DNA of 64,000 bases. Origin: Beijerinckiaceae bacterium. Its GTDB lineage: Bacteria; Pseudomonadota; Alphaproteobacteria; Rhizobiales; Beijerinckiaceae. A program made the translations under genes and the position numbers. This document shows positions 1 to 8,456 of this stretch, piece by piece. Where the stretch lies: the NCBI GenBank assembly GCA_027533425.1, contig JAPZUD010000003.1, forward strand, positions 146,983 through 210,982, given 5' to 3'. Each line of letters starts with the position of its first letter. The stretch's first letter is position 1. Below the pieces are notes generated by a model. The model worked only from the letters and a program-made list of their open reading frames with translations, searched no databases and was not told the DNA's origin.

Positions 1-92
1 CCGCCAAAGACCAGCAGGACAGCGCCGAAAGCCAGTCGGGTATACCGGCGATGGTCGTGAAGATCGTCGTCGTGTTCGCCACTCGTATTCAT
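1..92 (-). CDS. HlyD-family type I secretion adaptor, N-terminal fragment
   Basis: Only the first 30 codons lie in the window; the rest is beyond base 1. The peptide begins MNTSGEHDDDLHDHRRYTR and runs straight into a hydrophobic stretch (LAFGAVLLVFGG). This is the short charged cytoplasmic tail plus single membrane helix typical of HlyD/PrtE membrane-fusion proteins. The start ATG at 90-92 follows a GGGA element. The assignment leans on context, because a PrtD-type ABC exporter is encoded at 2989-4719 and the two form one complex in type I secretion. Any other single-pass membrane protein remains possible. Confidence 0.5.
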   Translation of the reverse strand, partial: MNTSGEHDDDLHDHRRYTRLAFGAVLLVFG

Positions 93-132
93 GGTCTCAT
101 TCCCGAGGTGCCGGATATCCCGTACCCAAAGC

Positions 133-200
133 GAAGGGCCGCCCCGTGGCGGCCTTCAGGTCAGGTTCCCTGCCGCCCGGCGCATGGCCCGGCGGCAGGG
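133..200 (-). terminator. Two strong hairpins downstream of the repeat protein gene
   Basis: Stem 168-177/191-200 (CCCTGCCGCC with GGCGGCAGGG) pairs perfectly over 10 bp. A second stem at 133-157 pairs with one bulge. They lie just past the stop of the minus-strand repeat gene and before the hlyD start. On the plus strand the first stem is followed by CTTTCTTTTCC, so the T-tract is better placed for plus-strand transcripts. On the minus strand termination is inferred mainly from position. Confidence 0.45.
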
Positions 201-214
201 CTTTCTTTTCCGGA

Positions 215-2755
215 TCACCCGAAGAGGTTGAAGGAACCGGTCGGCTTGTCGTCGCCGGCACCGCTGTCATTGGGGAGATCGGCCGGGGCCGGATCAGTGG
301 CACCGCCACCCTTGCCGCCCTTGCCACCCTTGCCGGCGCTACCCAGCTTCGACGCCGCGAAGTTCGACGGCTCGAAGTCGAAATCGGGCTTCGGCTGCGG
401 CAGGCCCCGGAACACGCTTTCCGGGATCTCTTCCTTCGGCTCGAAGGTCGGACGATCGAGGCCACTGTCCTTCTCGCCCTTCATCCTGACCGACGGCTTC
501 GCGCCGAGCACGCCTTTGGCGAGTTCGAACCGCGACTCGGACTGGCCACCCTTGACCTCATCCACCGCCGCCTTGGCATCGTCGAAGAAGGAGGACAGGA
601 AGGGGCTCTCCTTGCCCTTCGCAGTCAGGCCCTGCTCCGACTGGCCCCTGGCCGTGCTGACAACATCCAGCCCGTCATCGAGCGAGCTGTTGTCGCGGAA
701 GCCCTTCTGGAAGGCATCGAGGATCGCCTCGCCAGCCTTCGCGGCCGCCTTGCCGGCTTCAGCTGCGCCGCCGGCAACACCCTTGCCGAAATCGGCAACC
801 GCCTCGACCGTTTTCGCAGCATCCTCGACCACCTTCTGGCCAGTCTTGGCCGCCTGTTCGGCCACATCCTCGCCGAAGGCAACCGTATTGCTGACACCGT
901 CGCGGACAGCGCCACCGACACCCTTTGCAAAATCGGTCGCGGCTTCCTTGCCATCGCGGACAGCGTCGCGGACCGCGCCGCCGATATCCTGGGCTAGATC
1001 CTCGGCTGCTTCCTTGCCATCGCGGACTGCACCGCCAACACCCTTGGCGAAGTCGACCGCCGCTTCCCGGCCTGCCTCAACCGCCTTGCCGGCCTGATCG
1101 GCAACCTCTTCGCCGAAGGCAACCGTGTTGCTGACGCCGTCCCGGATGGCATTGCCGGCCTGCTCAGCCGCACCGGCCACGGCCTTGGCACCCTCGCCGA
1201 TCAACTCGCCAGCCGGAGCGAAACCATCCTGGAGGGCCTTGCCGGCTTCCGCGCCGGCATCAGCCAGCGTCTTGCCGGCATCCTGCGCCGTTTCGACCGC
1301 CGTCTCCGCGTTCTTGCCGATGGTCTCGACAATCGCGCCACCGACGCCGGCGGCACCTTCGATGATTTCCTTGCCGATATCGGTCGCGGTTTCGATGCCG
1401 ATGCCGACCTGCCTGCCGATCGCTTCCGAATTGTTCCGGAAGAAGTCGCCCGAGGTTTCGGCGGCGTTGCTCACCGCCTCGCCGGCAGCATCCACCACCG
1501 CCTTGCTGACATCGACGATGAGTTCTCCGGTATTCTCGAGGCCCTTCCGGGCACCATCGAGGAAATCCTCGCCGTTCTTCGCCGCCGTATCAACGACATT
1601 CTCGAGCGTGTCGCGCAAACCATCGACCAGCGCTCCGCCGGCTTCCGCCGCCGCGCCGACCACCTCGCCGGCAGCCTTGCCAGCCCCGTCGATATTGTTC
1701 TGGACCGCGTCCGCCACGCCTTCGAACAGGCGACCCCCCGCCCGGACGGCACCATCACCGATCGCACCGACGGCCTTGCCGACCCCTTCCGCCGCTTCCG
1801 CAGCAGCATTGCCGGCTTCATCAAGGCCCTTGCCAAGGGCATTGGCGGCCTTGCCGGCTTCGTCCAGCAGCTTGCCACCCTGCTCGGCGGCATCCCTGGC
1901 ACCCTGCTCGATGCCCTTGCCGACCTTGCCGAGCGTGTTGCCGGCATCTTCGAGAATCTTGCCGCCCGCTTCCGCGGCATTGCGGGCGCCGTCCCGGATG
2001 CCCTTGCCAACCGCATCGCCAACATCGCCGGCCTGGTCCAGTAGCTTGCCCCCCTGTTCGGCAGCATCCCTGGCACCCTGCTCGATGCCCTTGCCAATGG
2101 CATTGGCTGCGTCGCCGGCCTTGCCGGCCACATCGCGGAGGAGACCGCCGGTCGCGATCGCGGCGTCGGTTGCGTTCGACCGCGCCTCATCGACGGCCTT
2201 CCCGGCCTGGTCCAGCAGCTTGCCCCCCTGCTCGGCAGCATCCCTGGCGCCCTGCTCGATGCCCTTGCCGATGGCGTTGGCGGTATCGCCAACCTGCTTG
2301 GCGCCGTCCTGGATCGCCTTGCCGGCATCGCGGACGCCCTTGTCAACCACGGCTGCCGCGGTTTCACCCACTGCCTTGGCCGTGTCAGCGATATTGCCGG
2401 CAACCCGGCCACCGCCGCGGATGGCACCGGCAACCCCGGCTGCCACCGCCGCCCCGCCAGCCTGGACCGCCGCAGCAGCACCGCCGGCGGCATTCTCGAT
2501 CGCCGCGCCCGGATCGCGGGCGAAGTCGGAAGCCGCGCGGCCGATGCCGGAGATGACCTGGCCGGCAGCATTGGCAGCGCCCTGCGCGGCATTGCCAGCC
2601 GCCTGGCCGGCGCCGGTCACGGCATCGACAACCGCATCGGCGGCGCTCTGGGCGGCTTCGCCGACATTCTCGACGGTTTCCTGCGCAGCTTCGGCACCGG
2701 CTTCCGCCGTATCGCCGAGCCAGTTGAGGAAATCATTCACCGGGTTATTGCTCAT
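215..2755 (-). CDS. Large Ala/Gly-rich amphipathic repeat protein, candidate type I secretion substrate
   Basis: This 846-residue protein has no recognisable catalytic domain. Residues from about 30 to 700 are low-complexity Ala, Gly, Lys, Asp and Glu in an amphipathic pattern like LEA or apolipoprotein-type helices. They contain a 29-residue tandem repeat beginning GKGIEQGARDAAEQ and later degenerate units around GGAVRDGKEAA. There is no Sec signal peptide. The C-terminal 150 residues are different: acidic, Pro-rich, with a GKGGKGGKGGG linker and a terminal GSFNLFG. A short hydrophobic C-terminus is common in type I substrates, but no RTX nonapeptides occur. The start ATG at 2755 is chosen over 2767 because GGAG lies six bases upstream. 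The gene lies between hlyD and a divergent exporter gene, so I infer it is the cargo. A surface or matrix role is speculation. Confidence 0.75.
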   Translation of the reverse strand: MSNNPVNDFLNWLGDTAEAGAEAAQETVENVGEAAQSAADAVVDAVTGAGQAAGNAAQGAANAAGQVISGIGRAASDFARDPGAAIENAAGGAAAAVQAGGAAVAAGVAGAIRGGGRVAGNIADTAKAVGETAAAVVDKGVRDAGKAIQDGAKQVGDTANAIGKGIEQGARDAAEQGGKLLDQAGKAVDEARSNATDAAIATGGLLRDVAGKAGDAANAIGKGIEQGARDAAEQGGKLLDQAGDVGDAVGKGIRDGARNAAEAGGKILEDAGNTLGKVGKGIEQGARDAAEQGGKLLDEAGKAANALGKGLDEAGNAAAEAAEGVGKAVGAIGDGAVRAGGRLFEGVADAVQNNIDGAGKAAGEVVGAAAEAGGALVDGLRDTLENVVDTAAKNGEDFLDGARKGLENTGELIVDVSKAVVDAAGEAVSNAAETSGDFFRNNSEAIGRQVGIGIETATDIGKEIIEGAAGVGGAIVETIGKNAETAVETAQDAGKTLADAGAEAGKALQDGFAPAGELIGEGAKAVAGAAEQAGNAIRDGVSNTVAFGEEVADQAGKAVEAGREAAVDFAKGVGGAVRDGKEAAEDLAQDIGGAVRDAVRDGKEAATDFAKGVGGAVRDGVSNTVAFGEDVAEQAAKTGQKVVEDAAKTVEAVADFGKGVAGGAAEAGKAAAKAGEAILDAFQKGFRDNSSLDDGLDVVSTARGQSEQGLTAKGKESPFLSSFFDDAKAAVDEVKGGQSESRFELAKGVLGAKPSVRMKGEKDSGLDRPTFEPKEEIPESVFRGLPQPKPDFDFEPSNFAASKLGSAGKGGKGGKGGGATDPAPADLPNDSGAGDDKPTGSFNLFG
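1748..2095 (-). repeat. Four contiguous 87-bp (29-residue) coding repeats
   Basis: Four in-frame units start with codons for GKGI or GKGL at 2095, 2008, 1921 and 1834 on the minus strand. The first and third units share long near-identical DNA, and an isolated related copy lies 174 bp (two periods) further up near 2269. The high DNA identity between alternate units suggests recent duplication within the gene. Confidence 0.8.
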
Positions 2756-2988
2756 CATCCGCTCCATCAGGTTGATTGCGGTAGCCTTTTCGCCCCGCCA
2801 GTCATTCGCTACCGGCCCGGACCACCCCGCAACCGATGGATGGAACCTGCCCGAATCCGAGTGCCCGTGTCTGTTACCCGAGGAACAGCCGCCAGCTTGG
2901 TTCCTGGTTTAAAAGCATGGTAAGCCACGATTAACGATGAAGGCAATGAAGCTTGATCGTGGCACCTTCAGAGCATGGAGATTTCACG
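2756..2988. promoter_or_regulatory. Divergent intergenic region between repeat protein and ABC exporter
   Basis: This 233-bp gap separates two divergently transcribed genes and must hold both promoters. It has a more AT-rich patch around 2908-2940 (TTTAAAAGCATGG and ACGATTAACGATG). I cannot define a convincing -35/-10 pair or operator. A good ribosome site (GGAG, eight bases before ATG 2989) serves the exporter. Confidence 0.35.
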
Positions 2989-4719
2989 ATGAGTCGGACC
3001 GGGAGCAGCAGGGAGGGGAATCCGCTGCAGCGGGCTGTGAAGGCCGCCTTGCCGGGCACCTTCGCGGCGATTGTCATCAGCATGTTCATCAACGCCACCA
3101 TGCTGGCGCTGCCGATTTATTCCATGCAGATCTATGATCGCGTCCTTTCGAGCCGGAACGAGACGACCCTCGTCCTGCTGACGCTGATCGTCCTCGTGTT
3201 CCTCGTGCTCTACGGCATTCTCGAATATGCGCGTTCCGGCGTACTGGTGCGGTCGAGCGTCGCCTTCGAGCGCGTGCTGCGGCGACCGCTTTTCGACATG
3301 ATGATGCGGGCCGAACTCGACCCGGAACGCCGCCAGGGCCAGCAGGTGATCCGTGACGCCGAGATCATCCGGGATTCGCTGGCCTCGGGCACGGTTGCCG
3401 TTGTGTGCGACCTGCCCTGGACGCCGCTCTTCGTGATCCTCTGCTTCTTCCTGCATCCGGTTCTGGGCAGCATCGCAGCAGCCGGCGCCATCGTGCTTTT
3501 CGGCCTTGCCGTGCTGACGGAAATCCTGACCAAGAAGGGCGTGGACCAGTTCTCGAGGCTCTCGAACGACGCCTCGACCTTTGCCGCCGCCGCCTTGCGC
3601 AACGGCGAGGTCGTCCGTGGGCTCGGCATGGGGGACACGATCCTCGACCGCTGGAGCGGGCAGCAAAGCGCCGCCGTGGCCGCCAATGCCGCTTCCGCCG
3701 AACTGACCGCAGCCCTTGTCGCGATGTCGAAATTCGCCCGCGTCGCCGTGCAGACCGGCGTGCTCGCGGCCGGCGCCTGGCTTGCCATCGAGAAGCAGAT
3801 CTCCCCCGGCTCGATGATGGCCGCCTCGATCATCATCGGGCGGGCACTGGCGCCCGTCGAGCAGATCGTCGGCCAGTGGAAGCGCATCGTTGCCTGCCGG
3901 GGCGCCTATGCCCGGCTCAAGGCGCTGATGACCGAGTTTCCGCAGCAGCAGGCGCCCGTCAACCTGCCGGCCCCGCAGGGCCAGATCGAGGTCGACAGCG
4001 TCTACATCATCCCGCCTTCGGCCAGCAAACCCTCGGTGCGCGGCGTGTCTTTCGCGGTCGAGCCCGGCAGCAGCGTCGCGATTGTCGGCGCCTCCGGCAG
4101 CGGCAAATCGAGTCTCGCCCGCGCGCTGGCCGGCGTCTGGGAATTGCGGGCGGGCGAGATCCGGATCGATGGCGCAGCCCTCGACCAATGGGACCGCAAC
4201 AAGCTGGGCAAGAGCGTCGGCTACCTGCCGCAGGATGTCGAGCTTTTCGCCGGGACAGTAGCCGACAACATCGCGCGGCTCGAGACAGTCGACAGCCGCG
4301 CCGTGGTCGCGGCGGCCAAGGCGGCCGGCGCGCATGATGTGATCCTGCGCCTGCCACAGGGCTATGACACACCGATCGGCGAAGGCGGCCTCGCCCTGTC
4401 CGGCGGCATGCGCCAGCGCGTCGGCCTCGCCCGCGCCCTCTACGGCGATCCGCGCCTGATCGTCCTCGACGAGCCGAATTCCAACCTCGACGAGGATGGC
4501 GAACGTGCCTTGGCCCATGCCCTGGGCCAGATGAAGCAGGCCGGACGGACCGTGATGGTGGTCACCCACCGCCCGCAATTGCTCGCCCATGTCGACAAGG
4601 TTCTGGTCATGTCCTTCGGGACGGCCCTTGCCTTCGGTGACCGCGACGAAGTCATCGCCAGGATGCGCGGAAACCGTGTTGCCGCCGTTCAGGGCACACG
4701 GGATTCCAGCGCGGCCTGA
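2989..4719 (+). CDS. Type I secretion ABC exporter (permease fused to ATPase), PrtD family
   Basis: This 576-residue half-transporter drives export of a C-terminally signalled protein through an HlyD/TolC channel. An N-terminal membrane domain (about residues 20-300, with helices in IVISMFINATMLALPI and LVLLTLIVLVFLVLYG) is followed by a nucleotide-binding domain. That domain has Walker A GASGSGKSS, signature LSGGMRQRVGLARAL, Walker B LIVLDEPNSNLDE and the switch histidine in VVTHRP. The length and lack of an N-terminal C39 domain fit PrtD-type RTX/protease exporters, not bacteriocin exporters. The start at 2989 (MSRTGSS) is supported by GGAG at 2977. The matching adaptor fragment is at 1-92. 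No TolC homologue is in the window. Confidence 0.88.
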   Translation: MSRTGSSREGNPLQRAVKAALPGTFAAIVISMFINATMLALPIYSMQIYDRVLSSRNETTLVLLTLIVLVFLVLYGILEYARSGVLVRSSVAFERVLRRPLFDMMMRAELDPERRQGQQVIRDAEIIRDSLASGTVAVVCDLPWTPLFVILCFFLHPVLGSIAAAGAIVLFGLAVLTEILTKKGVDQFSRLSNDASTFAAAALRNGEVVRGLGMGDTILDRWSGQQSAAVAANAASAELTAALVAMSKFARVAVQTGVLAAGAWLAIEKQISPGSMMAASIIIGRALAPVEQIVGQWKRIVACRGAYARLKALMTEFPQQQAPVNLPAPQGQIEVDSVYIIPPSASKPSVRGVSFAVEPGSSVAIVGASGSGKSSLARALAGVWELRAGEIRIDGAALDQWDRNKLGKSVGYLPQDVELFAGTVADNIARLETVDSRAVVAAAKAAGAHDVILRLPQGYDTPIGEGGLALSGGMRQRVGLARALYGDPRLIVLDEPNSNLDEDGERALAHALGQMKQAGRTVMVVTHRPQLLAHVDKVLVMSFGTALAFGDRDEVIARMRGNRVAAVQGTRDSSAA

Positions 4720-4760
4720 GCCATAAACCCCATTTTCGAGACGTTGAGGAGACCCAGATC

Positions 4761-6023
4761 ATGTCGATGATTCCCTGTGCCCGGGCTTGGGACAGCCCCC
4801 GCCTTCTCACCGCCCCCGGCTTCGGTGCCACCACCCGTGCCGTCTTCGGTGCCTTCGCGCTGCTGCTGGCGATCGTGACCGGCGCCAGCGCCACGCAGCG
4901 CCTCGGCGTCGCGCCACCCGCCGCCGGCACGCAGGGGCTGGTTTCGCTGGACAAGGCCTTCACCGCTGCGGCGAGCGCGCTGTTCGACAAGGTTCCGGCC
5001 GGCGCCGGCAAGACCATCGTGGTGATTGATCCGCTGCTGGACGGCGTGACAGGGATGCAATCCCGCGCGACGCGGGATTTCGACAAGCGCGTCGCGGCCT
5101 TCGTGGCCGAACGCTATGCTCATATCGAGATCCGCCCGATGACGGCCGAGAATCTCAAGGCGGCGAAATATGTCTTCATCGGGACGTTCAACACCATCAA
5201 CAATGCCGGGCAGCCGACCGGCCCCCGCGATGCCTACTGGATCTGCTTCGCGCTCGTCGACCAGACCGAGAAGAACGTATTCGCCCGATCGGTCTCCCGG
5301 GCGGTGATCGGCGGGGCGGATGTGGCGCCGGCGCGCTTCTATGCCGATACGCCGGTCTGGGGCCTCGATGCCGCGACGACCGCCTATATCGAGACCTGCC
5401 AGAAGAAGCGCCCGGGCGACCAGGTGCCCGACGCCTATCTCGCCCAGCTGCCGGCCGCTGCCCGGATCCGCGAGGCGACGCTCGCCTACGAGGAGGGCAA
5501 CAATGCCCGCGCCCTGTCGCTGTACAAGGAGGCGCGCACCCTCGAGAGCGGCGACCAGCTCCGCGTGCTCAACGGGCTTTATCTCGCGCTCAAGGCCCTC
5601 GGCCAGACCGATGAGGCCCGCCGCGCCTTTGCCGAGCTCGTCGGCTCGGGGCTCAAGGGCGGCCGGCTCGGCGTCATGTTCCTGTTCGAACCGGGTTCGA
5701 CGAATTTCAATACCGGCCTCGCCGTTGCCTCCAGCTACGCGACGTGGCTCGACGAGATCGCGCGGCAGGCGCAGGGCAGCAAGGATTGCCTCGAAGTGGT
5801 CGGCCATGCGAGCCGGACAGGCGTGGAAAGCTTCAATGTCGCCTTGTCGCGGCAGCGCGCAGAGCGCATCATAACGATGCTCGGCGAGCGGACGCCGGCC
5901 CTGCAGGGTCGGCTGAAACCAGCCGGCATCGGCTCGCGCGAGGTGCTGGTTGGCCTCCCGCAGGACGATGAGAGCACCGCCATCGATCGTCGCGTGGAAT
6001 TCAAGCCGAGCCAGTGCACATGA
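4761..6023 (+). CDS. Secreted TPR and OmpA-like domain envelope protein
   Basis: The 420-residue product has a hydrophobic signal segment (about residues 27-45, AVFGAFALLLAIVTGASA). A middle domain of about 150 residues (KTIVVIDPLLDG..., YVFIGTF..., YWICFALVDQ) resembles LpoB/CsgG-like periplasmic folds. A TPR-like stretch follows (EATLAYEEGNNARALSLYKEARTL). The C-terminal OmpA/MotB-like domain carries CLEVVGHASRTG and LSRQRAERI motifs, which usually bind peptidoglycan. The start has GAGGAG nine bases upstream. The stop overlaps the next ATG by four bases, so the two proteins are made together. I infer a periplasmic partner of the downstream membrane fusion protein. Confidence 0.75.
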   Translation: MSMIPCARAWDSPRLLTAPGFGATTRAVFGAFALLLAIVTGASATQRLGVAPPAAGTQGLVSLDKAFTAAASALFDKVPAGAGKTIVVIDPLLDGVTGMQSRATRDFDKRVAAFVAERYAHIEIRPMTAENLKAAKYVFIGTFNTINNAGQPTGPRDAYWICFALVDQTEKNVFARSVSRAVIGGADVAPARFYADTPVWGLDAATTAYIETCQKKRPGDQVPDAYLAQLPAAARIREATLAYEEGNNARALSLYKEARTLESGDQLRVLNGLYLALKALGQTDEARRAFAELVGSGLKGGRLGVMFLFEPGSTNFNTGLAVASSYATWLDEIARQAQGSKDCLEVVGHASRTGVESFNVALSRQRAERIITMLGERTPALQGRLKPAGIGSREVLVGLPQDDESTAIDRRVEFKPSQCT

Positions 6024-8443
6024 GTGAAACCGAAAGTCGCCAGGAGATTGCGGACGAACGTCAGCCCCTGGCGCCGGGAACGCGGATCGGAAATGCCTAT
6101 CTGATCCTGAAGACCACGACCACCGGCGCGATGGCCTTCGGTTACGAGGCCCTCCGCCTGGCCGACCAGGCGAATGTCGCGCTCTATGAATGCTGCCCGC
6201 GCGGCCTCGCCCTCCGGGGGGCGGACGGGCGTGTTGCGCCGATCCGGGGCTGGGAGGAGGAACTCTCCGCCGCGATCACCCGGTTTGAGGCGCGCCTCAC
6301 GGCCCTGGAAAACCTCGCCGCAATCGGCAGCCCCGCCACGGCGGGGCTGGCCCTGCCGGATGGCCGGATCGAGGATGGCGGAACGCTCTATGCCGTGGCG
6401 CCGGGGCTGACAGCTCCTTCGCTTTCCGCCTGGTCCGGCGACCTGATGCGCCGGCCGGGCGATGCCGATCTCGCCCGGCTCTCGCTCCGCCTCGGCGAAG
6501 GGCTTCAGGCCCTCCATCGCGCTGGCATCGGCCATGGCGCCATCGGAGAGCATCACATCCATCTCGACGAACCCGGCAACGCCATGCTGGCCGGTCTGAT
6601 GCTCGAGGATATGGACCCGGCCCGCAGCGCAGCCGCCGATATCCGCGCCCTCGCCGCAGCGCTCTATTCGGTAATCACCGGCCGGATGCCGCCGCCGGAC
6701 GCGCGCGACCGTTCGCTCGATGCCCGGTTCTCGGCCCGGCATATCGCCGCCGGCGATTATGCGGACGGCCTGCTCGATGCCGTCGATGCCGCCCTTGGTC
6801 TCGGCGAGGGCTCAGAGCCGGTCGATCCTTCGACCTGGCTCGTGCGGCTGATCGACGTCTCGCGCGGCATCCTCGGCAAGGCCGCTCCGGCGAACGGGGC
6901 CGGCATCCCGCCCCGCGAGGCCGCGAAACCGGTTCCCGCCAAGCCTGTTCCCGCCAAGCCTGTTTCCGCACCAACCGGGCCGGCGGAAGGCACCCCCCCC
7001 GCGCAGGCCGCGCCAGCCCGTAGCGAGGCTGCGGCGAGGAACGAGAGCCCCCGGCCGGCAAAGCCCGCGCCGGCGCCCCGGTCAGGCGCGGCCCGCGATG
7101 TGGAGGCGAAGCCTGCAGGAATCCGGGGCGGGTCGATGCGCTATGCGGCGCTTGCCGGCCTCGTGCTGGCCGGCCTGGCAGGATGGCTCGGCTTCATGCT
7201 TCTCAGCGGAACCTCGGAGCCGCCCGGGGTGCCTCAGATCGCACGCCCGGCGCCCACTCCGGAACCGGCCCCGGCGGCTGTTCCCGCTCCGGCCCCCGCA
7301 CCGTTGCCGCCCGCCGCGGTCGCAACGCCCCCGGCCACGCCGCCACAGGTGGACACGGCAAGACCGGAACCTGCGAAACCGGAGCCCGTGCGGCCCGAGC
7401 CGCCCCCTTCTGTCACGCCGGTGACGCCACCGCGGGTTGAGCTTGCGCTGCCCGCCCCGCCAGTCGCGCCCCCGCCGCCGGCTGTCCCGCCCACCATTTC
7501 TGCTGCGGATCTTGCGGCGGCGACCACGCGCGAGGCGGTGCTTGCCCTGCTCGCCCGGGGTGCTCCACGCGATGCGGTTGCAGGCCGGCTGGCCGCGCTC
7601 GGCTATGTCGCGGTGATGGCCGCCGGCGAAACCGTCTTCCGCAGGCCCGGCGAGGGCGAGGTTTTCCGCGATTGCACGATCTGCCCTGAACTGGTGCTGG
7701 TGCCGCCGGGCCGGACGGAGATGCAAGTCACGATTGCCGATGCCACACGCCGGCTTTCCTTCGCCTTCGAGAAGCCGCTGGCCTTTGCCCGTTTCGAAGT
7801 GACGCGGGGACAATATGCGGCCTTCATGCGCGAGACCGGCCGGACGACGCCGGGAGGCTGCCATGCCCGCCGGCCGCAATGGGGCGTCAACCCGGCCCTG
7901 AGCTGGGAACAACCGGGCTTTGCCCAGGGCGATGACCACCCGGTGACCTGCGTCAGCTTCCAGGATGCCAATGCCTATGCCGAATGGCTGTCGGCCCGGA
8001 CCGGCGCCCGCTACCGGCTGCCCAGCGATGCGGAATGGCATTACATCGCGTCGGCCGAAGCCTGGCGCCCCGGCGAGGCGGACGAACTCTGCCGGATCGG
8101 CAACGGCGCCGATCTTTCGGCGCGGGAAGCCAACCCGGACTGGCAGGCTGCAACCTGCCGCGATGGCTTCGCCGAAACTGCGCCCGTCGGGCGCTATGCG
8201 GCCGGCCCCTGGGGACTGCATGATCTCAACGGCAATGTCTGGGAATGGGTCGGCACCTGTGCGCCGGACCCGACCCCGGATGCCGAGTTTCCGCCCCGCA
8301 CCTGCGGGCCCGGGGCGCCCCGGCTGCTGCGCGGCGGATCATGGGCGGATGCCCCGTCACTCCGGCAACTCGATTCCCGCGTCATCAGTGCGCCGGTTGT
8401 CCGGGATCAGGTTGCGGGCTTCCGGCTGGTCCGCGAGCCTTGA
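6020..8443 (+). CDS. Degenerate protein kinase domain - membrane helix - SUMF1 (FGE-sulfatase fold) fusion
   Basis: The product is 807 residues long. Residues about 15-265 keep the outline of a Ser/Thr kinase but lose its chemistry: the VAIK lysine is replaced (VALYE), HRD is replaced by HGA (IGHGAIGEHHI), and DFG by AGL. A Pro/Ala-rich linker leads to one membrane helix at about 374-396 (AALAGLVLAGLAGWLGFMLL). A second Pro-rich linker follows, then an SUMF1 domain at about 554-807 with DVNGNVWEW-like (DLNGNVWEW), RLPSDAEWHYIA and RGGSW...GFRLV motifs. The cysteine pair used by formylglycine-generating enzymes is absent. The C-terminal part has eight cysteines, consistent with disulfides in the periplasm. 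It is co-translated with the OmpA-like gene. I infer a structural or signalling scaffold, not an enzyme. Confidence 0.82.
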   Translation: MSETESRQEIADERQPLAPGTRIGNAYLILKTTTTGAMAFGYEALRLADQANVALYECCPRGLALRGADGRVAPIRGWEEELSAAITRFEARLTALENLAAIGSPATAGLALPDGRIEDGGTLYAVAPGLTAPSLSAWSGDLMRRPGDADLARLSLRLGEGLQALHRAGIGHGAIGEHHIHLDEPGNAMLAGLMLEDMDPARSAAADIRALAAALYSVITGRMPPPDARDRSLDARFSARHIAAGDYADGLLDAVDAALGLGEGSEPVDPSTWLVRLIDVSRGILGKAAPANGAGIPPREAAKPVPAKPVPAKPVSAPTGPAEGTPPAQAAPARSEAAARNESPRPAKPAPAPRSGAARDVEAKPAGIRGGSMRYAALAGLVLAGLAGWLGFMLLSGTSEPPGVPQIARPAPTPEPAPAAVPAPAPAPLPPAAVATPPATPPQVDTARPEPAKPEPVRPEPPPSVTPVTPPRVELALPAPPVAPPPPAVPPTISAADLAAATTREAVLALLARGAPRDAVAGRLAALGYVAVMAAGETVFRRPGEGEVFRDCTICPELVLVPPGRTEMQVTIADATRRLSFAFEKPLAFARFEVTRGQYAAFMRETGRTTPGGCHARRPQWGVNPALSWEQPGFAQGDDHPVTCVSFQDANAYAEWLSARTGARYRLPSDAEWHYIASAEAWRPGEADELCRIGNGADLSAREANPDWQAATCRDGFAETAPVGRYAAGPWGLHDLNGNVWEWVGTCAPDPTPDAEFPPRTCGPGAPRLLRGGSWADAPSLRQLDSRVISAPVVRDQVAGFRLVREP

Positions 8444-8456
8444 GGCCAAGGCGGCT

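Noticed and set aside
1748..2095. 87-bp repeats as a CRISPR array
   Set aside because: The repeats are in frame, coding, without variable spacers, and no cas genes are nearby.
215..2755. RTX toxin or adhesin
   Set aside because: No GGxGxD calcium-binding nonapeptides occur anywhere in the protein.
1125..2912. 595-codon plus-strand open frame opposite the repeat protein
   Set aside because: The product is Pro/Ala/Ser-rich nonsense typical of the antisense of Ala/Gly-rich GC-rich codons, with no domain or ribosome site; the minus-strand gene has a good start and domain structure.
6020..8443. SUMF1 domain as a diversity-generating retroelement target
   Set aside because: The C-terminal RGGSW...GFRLV region resembles such targets, but there is no reverse transcriptase, template repeat or accessory gene within the window and no duplicate of the terminal coding region that I can see.
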